The translations under genes and the position numbers were made by a program. The notes beneath the pieces are model-generated. The model saw only the letters and a program-made list of their open reading frames with translations. It was not told the DNA's origin and searched no databases. Source: Maratus speciosus (Eukaryota; Arthropoda; Arachnida; Araneae; Salticidae). Taken from it: a stretch of DNA of 64,000 nt. Shown piece after piece: positions 10,764 through 22,441 of this stretch (the stretch's first letter is position 1; the number at the start of each line of letters is the position of its first letter). The stretch spans positions 92,864,807 to 92,928,806 of the forward strand of contig OZ010800.1 in NCBI GenBank assembly GCA_963932465.1, given 5' to 3'.

Positions 10764-11553
10764 GTCCAGGCAATAGGGAATTTTACCAGCAAAATTAATG
10801 GTAGTTCTGGAAATTGGCTCACTTCATGTTTTTTGGGTCGCTGAATCCGAATTTGTAACCTCCCACCAATATTTCCCCCGGCAACGCCCCGAAATTTTGG
10901 TAAAATGCCCCCCAAAAAATGTTTCTATTAAAAAACCAATTTTTTTATTGTTTTAGGGAAAAAGTATCTAGAAATTCATAAGGTAGATAAAATTTGCAAC
11001 AAATTAGATAGATCATATTATGACGTATGATGAAGGGAGGGGAGGATCTGCCTCGGAACATGCGCCACGGTGCTGCGTGGACTAAATTGCGCAATTCCAC
11101 TTAACCCCTCACATCGTTTACATTCGTCCTCCCATCTCCTCACCGAACTTTCCCTATAAGGTTTACTTTAAGTTTTTTGGGTCGCTGAATCCGAATTTTT
11201 AACTTCCCCCCAAAATTCCCACCTCGCAACCCCCCCCCCCCCAATAGTTTTTTTTTAATTAATTTTTTTATTGTTTTAGGGGAAAGTATGTAGAAATTCA
11301 GAAAGTAGACAAAATTTGCAACAAATAGGATATATGACATTATGACGTAGGATAAACGGAGATAGGGGGGGGGGGGGCTGCCTCAGAACATTCCCAGCGC
11401 GTTGTTCTCAAAAACCAATTTTTTGGAGGTTTGCTGGGGGAAATTTTGGTAAGAAATTACAAATTCGGATTCAGCGACCCAAAAAACATAAAGTGAGACG
11501 AAATCCAGAACTAGCATTAATTTTTGCCAGGTAAAATCCCCTATTGCCTGGAC
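10764..11553. mobile_element. Non-autonomous element with ~140-bp TIRs
   Basis: The left arm (10764-10905, starting GTCCAGGCAATAGGG) recurs inverted at 11412-11553. Both include the landmark 'ttttttgggtcgctgaatcc'. A third, direct copy of the inner arm with ~200 bp of following sequence lies at ~11165-11390, giving an internal partial duplication. G/C homopolymers occur at 11229-11242 and 11366-11378. Open frames are by-products of the repeat. No transposase. Confidence 0.6.
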
Positions 11554-11670
11554 TTGCATAACTTAGTGCACATAGCGCGCAGTGTATGCTCCGGGGCAGC
11601 CCTCTCCTTCCCCGTTCATTGCAATCGGGGACCGGGGCAGCCCTTTCCCTCACCCGTTTATTGCAATTAT

Positions 11671-12064
11671 TAGGTTGAGCAAAAATTTGTGGGAAATTTT
11701 TAATCTAATAGTTACCAGAATTTGTATCGTATATAGGAGTACTAGTGGTATATCTATAGGAGTTCAGGAACATTGGCTCCAAAATGCCTATTGAACAGTA
11801 TGATTTGCGTGTGTTGACTCGGCATTATTAGAGAAAAGGACTAATGATTCTAAAAGCCGTCGAGCGTCGATGAGATTAATGAGAATGAAGAACTGGTAGC
11901 AGTGACAAACTTAGCCAGCAAATCCAGAATCTGGCAGAACGGCAGCAGAAAGTATTGGACTATGATGGTCTCTACATTAAAGAATAGTCCCTTTTGCTTT
12001 TGTTGTTAATTTGTGCATAACAACGCAACTTTCACAATTTTCCCAGAACCTTTTGCTCAACCTA
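11671..12064 (+). mobile_element. Internally deleted mariner element
   Basis: The ends are inverted repeats, GGTTGAGCAAAA at left and TTTTGCTCAACC at right, each next to a TA dinucleotide (11671-11672, 12063-12064), as expected for mariner. Inside are remnants of both ends of a transposase: MPIEQYDLRVLTRHY near 11782 (HTH end) and NLAERQQKVLDYDGLYIKE ending near 11986 (the family's conserved C-terminal 'LxxRWxxVIxxDGxYF' block). The catalytic DDD core is deleted, leaving ~390 bp instead of ~1.3 kb. It can move only if a relative supplies transposase. Confidence 0.75.
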
Positions 12065-12589
12065 TTATATATATATTAAATTCGGTAATACAGAAATAAT
12101 ATCACTCCATCTCAAATAGGAGTAACCATCATGGCAACCTAGAATCACTACCCATCATGGGATATCATTGAATTAACACCGTATGATAGGATTTAATAGA
12201 ACAAAGAAATCTTTTATTATTATCTTTTTAAGGTTTGACACGATTTTCATAAAATTTTGAAGTATTCGACAAAATTCTGTAACATTTATATATATATTAC
12301 ATTTCAAATCATTCGGGTGGGTAATATTTGCGCTGTTGTATTCAGACAGAAGGACAGACAGATGGACGGAACTTTCGACAACTGTGGGTGCTAACTATTT
12401 ATAAAGATACGAACGCACATAATAATTATAGGGGCCGGGTCAATGTTAAAAATTTTATTTATTGAAAACATTTGCCGTCAAAGAAAAAAGTATATTTTTA
12501 CAATAAATTAATTGATGAGTTTGCTTTAAGAAAACTCAACGAGTTGCTTGTTTTCACATACCGAGTTCATAAAGTTCTCGAGTGCAAAG
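12065..12589. other. Intergenic with a 'cagacagaaggacagac' repeat
   Basis: No gene. 12340-12375 carries the GACAGAC/GGACGG-type string, also seen inverted at ~20845-20875 (gtcagtccgtctgtcc), with similar AT-rich neighbours. It is probably a dispersed arthropod repeat. Confidence 0.35.
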
Positions 12590-13672
12590 AGTTAAAAAAT
12601 AAATAATTTAAAAAGATAAATTAAAAGAAGAAATTAACAGTCGAATGGCTATTTTCATTTTCTGCTCTAAGAGTTTGAAGCTCAAAATATTTGGGGTTTT
12701 CTCGCATTTTTTTTTTTTTTTTGGTAGACTGCACAAAATAACTTTTATCAAACCTAAATACTTGTTTCGAATTAATTCTCTACGAAGCTATTTCTTTTTC
12801 GCAGCTTCTTTTGTAATGAGAATCCGATAGTTTGTAATTAACTAAATTACTCCTACTTCTTGTAAAACAGACACTTTGATGTACGTTTATGTACTAGAGG
12901 CATGAAGTGCTAGTTACCACAAATAAACATAATAAAATTAAATAAGAACAAAAAAAAATTAGATAAAAGAATTTTATATGGTGGAAAAAATTTAAACTTC
13001 GAGTAATTATATAAATATCACTATTAAAACTATTTCCCTCTAGAAAATATATTTTTTGTATGTATTTTTTTACATTTTTTGTATGTGTTTTTGTACGCAT
13101 TATTTATTTATCTTTAAATATTTAATTCAATGTTTTACACATTATGTAATTTAAAGAAAAATAGTTTTAAAGATAAGTAAGAACCTGGCTCATTTTTTAA
13201 GGTACTATTTGTTTTATGCTTTGATTTTGTGGAAGACTTATGGTTAAACGATTAGAAATAACATTCAAATAGTAACTCTATTTCCAAAATATGATTTAAA
13301 ATGACATTAACTTGTAAAAATTACATCGGAATTAACTACAATAAAGATATTTCAATTCATTTTTTCATAAAAATACATATATATATTGTACTATAATAAA
13401 TATTATATTGAGTAATAAATTCATAAACAGCTATAATATATAATCTGTGAAACAAGTTAGCAAAAGTTAACAATGTAAAATATTATAATAATAGTTTTTG
13501 TTTCATTTGAAACTGTGTTTTTTGACAGAAATTGTAATGAATTTTTTATTAGTGTTAACTTTTGTTAAGACATTAGAAAAAGTAACATGCATTATTTTTT
13601 TTTATTTGCTTAATTTTTCAAAGATTTTTTAAATGTTTTGAATATAAAACATTTATTTTTCAAAACAAATAC

Positions 13673-13703
<31 letters not shown>

Positions 13704-13765
13704 ACCACCCGCGATTCACAAACCAATTTAAATGATATCCGTACTGGAATATTTAAGGGAAGTTT
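12590..13765. repeat. Family C repeat, copy 1 (~1.1 kb)
   Basis: Aligns by eye over its length with 57530-58634: shared 'atggctattttcattttct', 'agcttcttttgtaat', 'agaatc(c/g)gatagtttgtaat', 'tgaaatgcta' region and final 'atttaaggga(a)'. No convincing coding sequence and no clear TIRs. A poly-A tract at 13681-13703 is unique to this copy. Confidence 0.6.
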
Positions 13766-13799
13766 TATAGATTCAATTTTATCATATATTTTAAACGAG

Positions 13800-14545
13800 C
13801 AAGCGATTTTCCCGATTATGAATGATATCGTAAACTACTGGTAAGATATTCACGAGACATGCCTTCTATACTAAATCAAGGACGAGAAAAAGTTCTAGCT
13901 ATGTTCCGAATTCAAGAAAATTCGTTTTGACAGGGTAAAACAAGATCTTAGTTGAAATTTCTGCTTGCTATAAATAAAAAAATTCTCATGCAATTTGCAC
14001 TAAACGTGTTTTCTATACTACTTCGAGAACAAGAATCACATCTAGCTATGCTTTTAATTCGAGAAAATTTGTTTTGATCAATTAAAACAAACTCAGCTCT
14101 GAAAATGTTGCTATATGTCGAAAACGGCTCTAACGATTTTCACAAAACTTGGCACCTATACTAACTCGAGCTTAAGAAATCGATCTAGCTAGGTTGCTAA
14201 TTCGAGAAAAATCGTTTTCTGTGGTTAAAAAAACCTCATTACTCAAAAAAGTGGTATTAATCAAAAAAATTCTGATGATTTTTATAAAATATACTTTAAA
14301 ATATACTATATGAGAAAACCTTTCAACTAAGTCTTGACTTAGGTAAAAAAAAAAGTGTAATTTTAAGCAATTATTTTATATTTAATCATCCGTAATCGGA
14401 ATCTTCACCAACACAATGAAAGAAAATCTCAAAAGTGGCACTAAAATATTGCCTTCTCCACCTAATCGAGCACTAGATAGCGGCTTATGTAGATAAAAAA
14501 TACGGTAAAATTTGTTTTAACTGGCTAGAACAAAAAAAAAAAAAA
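13800..14545. repeat. Degenerate ~145-bp tandem repeat, about four units
   Basis: Recurring block 'ttctatact(a)...gag(a)acaagaa...tctagctatg...aattcgagaaaattcgtttt...aaaac', with units near 13860, 14009, 14150 and a fourth, weaker one near 14452. Period is 140-150 bp except the last. An old minisatellite or satellite remnant. Confidence 0.5.
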
Positions 14546-15322
14546 ATCATAGATTATAACAACTGTTGATTTCGTGAATTTAAATATTTTCATAAACACT
14601 AGTAATATTTCTTGATAAATACCTGCGTTTATACTTTTGCTAAGTTTAAAAACATTGTTACAAACATATGTATAGTTTCTTGCCATGGCGATATACCCTG
14701 GAGCAAGCAGGATCATTTTTCTGTCAAACTTTCCACATAGCTAATTTTTGTCGCCAACCATTGACTTACACAACGTATCTCTTTAATAATCATTTAATTT
14801 ATAAAAATTGGAGTATGGCACTCAGGATATGCTTGATAATCGCATGCATATAAAAAAAAGTTTATTTTTATATGTGACAATCCAAATTTCCGGCTATATG
14901 CAAAGTTTTCTTTTCTTTTCTTTTTTTTACTTTAAAATACATTATTTACGTACTCGAATAAATGCCTCGGAATTGAAAATTGAAATTTTATATTTCTTCC
15001 CCCCCCCCACCCCCACCACCACTGAATAATTGACACTATAGTTAAAAGAAAAAAAATATTGTTTTCTCTTTAAAAGTGAAAAATGTCAACGTTTGCACAT
15101 CTATGACATCATTTTCTCTGACTTTTATTTTCTGACCGTGCTAAGACTATGAGCCGTAAATAAAAACATTAACTCCATGACATATTGATACTTTACTAAT
15201 ATTTAGTAACTATCACTTTTATATGTTTATTGAAAAAAAAAGTAAATATTTCTAATACTGTGAAGTTAGAGTTAAAGTATTCATTTTTCTTTAAATTTAG
15301 TTAGTATAATTGCAAATTTATT
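14546..15322. other. Intergenic, AT-rich
   Basis: No gene recognised. Contains short homopolymer and C-rich tracts (14999-15020). It ends where Helitron coding similarity begins. Confidence 0.35.
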
Positions 15323-17868
15323 ATGTCAGAAGGACGGCCTAAAAAAAGGAGAGTTCAACTTCAACGAAAGAATGGCGAGTCCGATTAGAAATACTGAAAT
15401 TGAAAATGATATTTCAACGTCGAGACCAATGCGTGCTGCTAAAGAAAGAAGCCGACAAAGGATCGAGGATATGCTGTATTGTCTTAATGAATCTGTATCT
15501 CAAGAATTAGATAAATGGCGTACATTAAAAAGACGGAAAAGAGTTGGCAAAACAAACGAAACCCGCATTCAACCCATACGTGAAAAGCAGCATTGTTTCA
15601 TTGAGCACAAAGCAAATGTAATAAATGAGCGACAAGATCAAGATTTAGAAGAATAAAGACGCTGTAACATAAGACTCCAGAAAATTTTAGTAAAGAAACG
15701 AATGCGAACATGGAAATGAACAGGTAACAAAGAAGCAAAACACCAAAAATTGGGTGTTTTTAACATTGAATGTATTCATAGAAAAGGAATTCATTTTCCA
15801 GAAGAACGTGTGTCTAATCAAATTAAGCAGGACTCATTTGGCGACTGCTGCTTACATAGTCGAATGAAACTTCACTTCCCCATTTTTCCAAATAAATTGG
15901 TGCGTCTCTTTTTAAAATGCCATCCATTTGCTGAAAATTTCCACAAAAAAGTTCGCAATTTAAATTCATGCTTTGCTTTGGCTTCATTTAATGCACATGA
16001 TGATCGAACAATTAACAGCTATGGTATTTACAACTTTCTCGCCGGCGGACAAGTTTATCATAAAGATGAATATGACAGCTCATTCAACACAAAACAACGA
16101 AGGTGAATTCGAAAGGCCGCGATACGGTCAGACGTATTTTTTAAGTTCAGAAGATGCCGTTAACGAAAGAATCAAATATCCTCTAAACCATGGAATCAGA
16201 CGAAAGTTAATGGAACTTTTAGAGCATATTATTCTGTCTCAAAATATGTTTGCACAATCATTCATAATGATTCGAGAAGTTGAAGAAGAAGTGAATCAAC
16301 ATTCTAAAGCAGAAGCAATAAATGCTCCATATGTCAAACTTCTATTAACAGTGCAAGAAAATGCTGATTGCAAAAGATGCAATGTCTTTATGACCAGTGG
16401 TGTATGCGACGTGCTTACACTCAAAGCCCATTAAAGCTTTCCAGATAACGAAATGGTGGTACATCAAAGGTGGAAAAAAATTGTCAATTTGCGTAATATT
16501 GATAAACGGATAGAGCCATTCACGTATCCACTATTTTACCCCAAAGGAACATTTGGCTACTCTGTGGATCTACAATTGCAAACACATTATACATGTCGTC
16601 AGTGTCTTACTCGACTAGAATTAGTACAATATAGAATTGCTTTTCGACTTGAACTTATTAAATATCTTCCTCCAGTATCAGCTATTATAGGTGAAGATTT
16701 GCGGGAAATACACTTCAACGCTTTGCATTTTGGTGGGGACGGCTTTTCCAACAATACATCTTTGATACATACATCAGAGTAGAGCGCGATCGCATCAAAT
16801 GGATCAAGTCTAATAAAAAAAAAAATTCTTGCTGACCAATATTCTGAGGTTACCCATATTATTAAGGCACTCGCTGAAAAGAAAAACACCGTTGTTGGCG
16901 AAAATAATATACCACCATCTTCATTCATTGGATAAACGCGATACTATGTTGAACAGTTCGAATATGCGAATGCCATTGTTTATAGATATGGATCGCCCGA
17001 TTTTTTTATCACTGTGACATCAAATCCTGAATTGCCAGAAATTAAATAGGCATCAAGAGTTGTCTTGGAAAAGGGAATAAAACATGAGCAACCTGCGCAA
17101 GATAGACCGATCTCGTCGCTAGAGTTTGTAAAGTAAAATTAGGTGACATTATTGAAGAATTGGACAAAAAACCAGCATTTGGAAACGTTGCCGCTTACGT
17201 TTATATAATAGAATTCCAGAAACGTGGCCTCCCACATATGCATCTGCTACTGATTATGACTCCTGATGATAGAATCCGTAACCCAGAGGAGCTTGATGAC
17301 CTAATTTCAGCGGAAATTTTCATTAATAATGATCCTGAATTACGAAATCTGGTGTTAAAATGGATGATTCACAATCCGTGTGGGAAACTAAACCCAAATG
17401 CACCGAGTATGATTAATAAAAATGGGTGCATGAAATGCCGCTTAAACTACCTTAAAATATTTAATGACTCACTTCTTTAGCGGACGAAGAAAAACCAAGT
17501 TATCGACGTAGATATAATCCACACATGGATCAACATAGTTTAGAATGTTCGCACTAGCGTGCTGTTTATCGAAATGATATAAAAGGTTGCAAAATAACAC
17601 TTACCGTCACGTAGCTCCATACAATGCTTATCTGTTGAAGTGTCACACGTGTTATATAAGCGTTGAATATGTAGGAAATATTCGTGCTGTAAAATATCTC
17701 TACAAATATAACTACAACGAGCATGATTGTGCAACAATAAAGATCGTTGAAAACCAAAGAAAACTTAGTACAGTCGTGGAAAAAAAACACCCCCTACTAA
17801 CTTCTCAACAAATTATCGTAGACGAAAGTTACTGGTACCGAACAATTGGAAATAAAGTCTACTTTTAA
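15323..17868 (+). pseudogene. Helitron Rep (HUH) protein, decayed, helicase missing
   Basis: RepHel of a Helitron is a rolling-circle transposase (HUH endonuclease plus Pif1-type helicase). The basic N-terminus begins at 15323 (MSEGRPKKRR). The Helitron_like_N domain is read at 15750-16430 (SFNAHDDRTINSYGIYNF, YGQTYFLSSEDAVNERIKYP, FAQSFIMIREVE). The Rep domain follows: YPLFYPKGTFGY (~16520), PDFFITVTSNPE (~17000), and the HUH motif in FQKRGLPHMHLLL (17217-17255). The two-tyrosine motif KYLYKY lies at 17692-17709, with tyrosines at 17695 and 17707. Similarity stops at ~17800, before any helicase. At least six stops or frameshifts split the frame; the longest pieces are 15973-16434, 17160-17480 and 17587-17868. 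No TC 5' end or CTRR/hairpin 3' end was recognised. A dead, 3'-truncated element. Confidence 0.85.
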
Positions 17869-18970
17869 ATAACATATATAAAATTTGCTCAGGGGGTCAC
17901 CTACATATTAAAACGAATCCACACTTCATTTACTTCAATGGCAATACCCAATTTTAACGAGATATTCCAAATCTTTGGTTTAACCATGCCTAGACATCAA
18001 ATCTTAAGTCATTTGAATGATAAGTGTTTGAATTGTAAACAATCAAAATTTAGTGCTTCTAATGTTAAATGACATTTTCATATTTTTATTTATAACTTAT
18101 GAAATTATGATCCTAATGTTCTAATTTTTTGCGTCGCAATAGTACTAATATACCCAAACATAAATATGTCGAATTTGCAATTTTTATAATTTTATAGTAC
18201 GCAAATTTACGTAAGTGGTATGAGCGTGAATACGTTTCTACTGAAAGTACTTATTCTTTATTTTACAATGACAACTGTATGATAAGTTTTAAGGCAGTTT
18301 TTATATTTGGATCGATCTATTTCAACTGCCTAAGACTGTTGTCGTTTTTATGTGTTGATACACTACGCAATTCGTTTTCAAAACCACGTACTTCCAGCAC
18401 AATAACAACACCAAAGAGTGAATAGAGCAATTTTAAGTAAATGATACCCGTTCACAAATTGCAACCCCCCCACCCCCCACCCACCCCCCCCCCCCAAAAA
18501 AAAAAAAATAAATCACTTAGTCAGTTTCGAGAACGAAAGCATTTTTAGAAATTCCTTTCTAATGTTGTCAGACTCAACTCTGAATTTTCTTTTTACTAAA
18601 TCTCACAACGCGATTATCGGTACATTTTTGAAGCAGTTTTATTTCTACGAAAGAATATTTTTATTTTTAAGGGAAATAATAACGGAAATCTTCATTTTAT
18701 GTCAGACATTATTTAATCCTACAAATGTAACGCAAATAGATGGTCGCGACTTGACTTTGATGCGTAGGAAAATGAAAGACTTTTACTGCAAAAGTGAAAA
18801 TTATTCATAATAACTTCATATTATTCATAATATTTCGTTATTAGTAAAGCGATTCTATTATTATTATTATTATCATTTTATTATTAATTGTCTGTTTAAT
18901 GGACTGTAGAATTTTTTTTCATTATAGAGGTATAATATTTTGTGTATTTCACCATACATTACACCACAAG
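17869..18970. other. Intergenic, AT-rich
   Basis: No gene recognised. C- and A-homopolymers at 18467-18510, an (ATT)n stretch at 18857-18880. The 82-codon frame at 18562-18810 resembles no family I know and its composition is not distinctive. Confidence 0.35.
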
Positions 18971-18972
18971 TA

Positions 18973-20537
18973 CACTGCGTAAAAAAAAAGTAGAAGGACA
19001 CTCGATTTTTCTAATTTACTTAATTGTGATTTACATTTACGGTCTGATATTTTTACGGATGTCATTATAAACACATCGTTTTGTTGTGGCATAAAAAACT
19101 GATTGCTACAGCAATTAATTTATAGAAAATTGAACATAGTTAATTATCGCACTGTAAAAAAAGTAGAAGGACAGCTCTGAAAAATTGAATTTATTGGACG
19201 CTTCTGCTATAGATAAGGTAAATAATCATTACTACTTTATTGTTTTGTAATAATATATATATATATATTTCTTCATTTTTATTTTTATTTTGCTTTTTGA
19301 ATGCCTAAAGGAATACCTTTAAATAATGTTCAAAAAGGCCAAACCATACCATGTAGAAGAAAGGGTAAAAAGCATAAGAGAGAATGCCAAATTGCTTAAT
19401 GTTAGTAAAACTGCAATATCAAACTATCTTAGAAATTCAGAGGATCACGGTACTAAAACTAAAGACACAAAGGTCTAAAACACTGACGCCTCGTGATGAA
19501 AGTGACTTTATCTGAGAGTAGAAAAAGAAAAATTCTACAATTTCAAAGGTTCAAATAGAAGCAGAACTAACACACGTGTTACGTCAAAATGTGTTTAAGA
19601 ATATAAAAATGTCCAATGTCTTCATTTTAATGAAGGGACAACACCATTCAAGTGGACAAAAATGCATGTAGCTAACCGCTTACCTTGGGCGAGAGACCAC
19701 GTGTCTTGCAGCACGGAATGGACTTCTGTCATTTACTTAGATGAGAAAAAGTTCAATTTATATGGTACTGATGGATACCAGTTCTGTTGGCTTTGTATCG
19801 AGAATGAGAAATAATATTATTCCACTCAACATATGGGAGGGGGAAGTTTGGCGGTCTGGCTGGCAGTCGGATATTATGGAAGAATGAGTTTGGTCTTTTT
19901 GAATGGTAGACATAAGCATAAAGGTCACATCTGATTTTTGGAATCTAAACTTCTTCCTTATGGTACAGATTTAGGTTGAGGGGATTAGATATTTCAAAAG
20001 ATGGAACAACGATTCACACAGCTATTACTGTTAAAATTGTTTCCACAAAACATGTTCATGTTTTGCAATGGCCAGCTTAACACCCTGACCTGAACATATT
20101 TGGAAACGTATGGGCAACATTAGTTCGTCACGTATACATCGAAAGAAAAGATTATGAATGTGTTGTTGAGCTTCGGAATGTACTTAACGAAGTTTGGAAC
20201 AATTTTCGCTAAAGTGAAATATAAGCATTCAATGATCCAATGCCAAACAGAGTTTTTCAAGTGATAAAGGCAAATGGAAAGAAAACTTCTCACTAATACT
20301 TTAATTTTCATATAAAATACTTAAGTGTCCTTCTACTTTTTTTACAGAGTTTCATGAAAGCAGCAGAAACTATCTCATGGAAATCAAATTCTCTTCGTAA
20401 TTTATTTTTGATTACTATGATTTTATATTTATTTAGTTGTAAAATGTTACGCAAATAAAGAATTTTTCGCTAATTTAATTAGTTGTGCTTTTATTAGAAA
20501 AAAAGTCTAGTGTCCTTCTACTTTTTTTTACGCAGTG
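18973..20537 (+). mobile_element. Tc3-like (Tc1/mariner) transposon with complete ends
   Basis: 1,565 bp with TIRs CACTGCGTAAAAAAAAAGTA... and its inverse, flanked by TA on both sides (18971-18972, 20538-20539). A second, inner copy of the AGTAGAAGGACA motif occurs at each end (19150-19175; 20323-20347, inverse), giving an IR/DR arrangement in which transposase normally binds two sites per end. The ends look intact although the transposase is dead. Confidence 0.85.
19301..20310 (+). pseudogene. Tc3-like transposase, heavily mutated
   Basis: The start ATG at 19301 opens MPKGIPLNN. A helix-turn-helix segment follows (LLNVSKTAISNYLRN, ~19395-19437), then the first catalytic aspartate region (YLDEKKFNLYGTDGY, ~19738-19780), a GGGSLAVWLAVGYYG stretch (~19840-19875), and the second/third acidic region (QWPA-stop-HPDLNIFGNVWATLVRHVY, ~20070-20135). 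The family normally has WPARSPDLNPIENVW here. Frames change repeatedly and stops are frequent, so no product is expected. Length matches a full Tc3-type gene, so loss was by point mutation and indels, not by deletion. Confidence 0.8.
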
Positions 20538-20779
20538 TATATGGAACACCTTAAAAGAAATGCCCTATCTTATTATAATTTTATGATAAAAAAAAAATAT
20601 TTTTTCACACGAAATTTAAAATGCTCCATGCGACTTAATTTTAGAAAAATTTCTCAAATTTTGCATTTTAATCACTTAAATATCTATTACAATCAAATCT
20701 GTGTATCGATTTTTTAATCCCCTGAATAGTTAATTTTTAGAGATTTTTTTCTGAATTCCATATCGATTTTCATTAAAAT

Positions 20780-21500
20780 TTTTAGTTTTAACACTTTCCA
20801 ACAAAGTTGAAAAGTATTTATGCATTCGGCTTGTCTGGCCTTCTGTTCGTCATTCCGTCAGTCCGTCTGTCCTCGCTCTAACTCCCGTAAATAAACTCGG
20901 ATTTTCATGGAATTGATAAAGTTTATTTAGGGTCACCAAAGTATGTTTGGTATTGTATATGAAGTATCTAGGATTAATCGTTCATTTACAGGGGCACTCA
21001 AAATTTTTCATTACATTATGGTATATGGGAAAAAATCGTTTGCAGAGTATTTTAATGACATTATATTATTTCAAATGCATTTAAACTGATATAAATCATT
21101 GAATTTCACTATGATGATGTTAAAACAAAGCATTCATAGCATTATTTATTCATTTACAGGGATACACAAAAGAAATCGGTTACCGTACTGTACTGTCTTT
21201 GAGTAATAATTGCTGGAGTGTACGGTTTAAAATTCGGTATGCACTTTTAAATTTAATTCTTTTTTGCAACTTACATGTTATATATAAATTCTATAACTCA
21301 AATACAGGGCTACACAAAAGTATTCACGTACCTTTCTCCTTATTACAGGAAATTGAATGAGGTAAATTTTCAACAGAAGTATGTGTATCTCTTATGTGAA
21401 CTCAATTTTGGCATGCATGTAGTTAATAGATTCAAATCTATATATCATATACAGGGATGATGAAAAAATTCGCATAATTTTCCGATTTTGGATGGGAACA
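20780..21500. repeat. Degenerate ~150-bp tandem array with 'acaggg' starts
   Basis: Four units begin 'tacaggg(g/a/c)(c)ac(a)caaaa' near 20987, 21157, 21303 and 21449, spaced 170, 146 and 146 bp; the rest of each unit is diverged. The start motif resembles mariner-type termini (CAGGGTGTC...), so the array may derive from a repeated transposon end. The preceding 20840-20880 holds the 'gtcagtccgtctgtcc' string. Confidence 0.4.
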
Positions 21501-21921
21501 GCTTTAATTGGGTTTTAAAATGTATTATGCATTTCCATATGGTTGAATTAGACGTAATATTTTATTTTATTTTTTTAACTGTGCAGTTTTTTTACATTAT
21601 TCAGAATGTGTTGGAAAGTGTTTCATAATCTATGCTTCACGCATGATTTTTTCTTACTTGTTAAGAAGTTAAAACCACATGTAATTATCTTAATGAAGTC
21701 GAATTTTAAAATTCACATGCAGTTTCTGTCTAAGTAATATCAGTATTCTTACTTGTCAATTTACTGACAATGTACTAACTTATACATGGGACATTAATAA
21801 CCTTAAAAATCATTTCTTTACTTTTTGAAAATTTCACTTTAAGTATTATTCAAGGGTACAATATATGCATTATGGCAAGCATTTATCACAAAAAAAAAAA
21901 GAAAAAAGAAAATAAAATATT

Positions 21922-22308
21922 TTTGAGAAAAAAATTGAATTTTACACGTCATCTTAGAAATCATCGAAATGTACCCTGCGCGTTCCTTATCAAAGAAAAT
22001 CCCAATATTTTTTATAAAAGTTTGTTTTATACATATAAAAAAACTGTGCATCGAATTTTATATATTTGAGTATAAAGAAAAAAAAAACCTCAAAATTTTT
22101 AGAAAATTTTTCAAAAAAATTTCAACATTTTTCAATTTCTTTTTTTTTAACCTTTATATTCATATATAGAAAATTCGATGCACAGTTTTATTTATATATA
22201 TAAACCAAACTTTTATAAGAAATATTGGGGATTTTCATTGATATGGAAAGCGGGGGCATTTCGATGATTTCTAAGACGACGCGTAAAATTCCATTTTCTT
22301 CTCAAAAA
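21922..22308. repeat. Fold-back (long inverted repeat), ~145-bp arms
   Basis: Arms at ~21922-22065 and ~22165-22308 are inverse copies. Landmarks 'cttagaaatcatcgaaatg', 'aatatt(t/c)(t)tataaaagtttg' and 'actgtgcatcgaatttt' appear in mirrored order. The ~100-bp loop is T/A-rich. No coding capacity. A poly-A tract (22303-22328) follows. Confidence 0.65.
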
Positions 22309-22441
22309 AAAAAAAAAAAAAAAAAAAATTACATGTTGTTCCAGTGCTGAAGAAAGCAAGTCCGTAAAAGATTAATATATTTTCACGGGTCATAACATAC
22401 AGACGCCAACACCTTCATTAAACTGCTGATTTATATATATA

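Noticed and set aside
10634..10915. 93-codon minus-strand ORF (and 11140-11340)
   Set aside because: Lies in the arms of the long-TIR element; similar peptides arise from the repeated arm, not from a gene.
16599..16928. 109-codon minus-strand ORF
   Set aside because: Shadow of the Helitron Rep coding strand.
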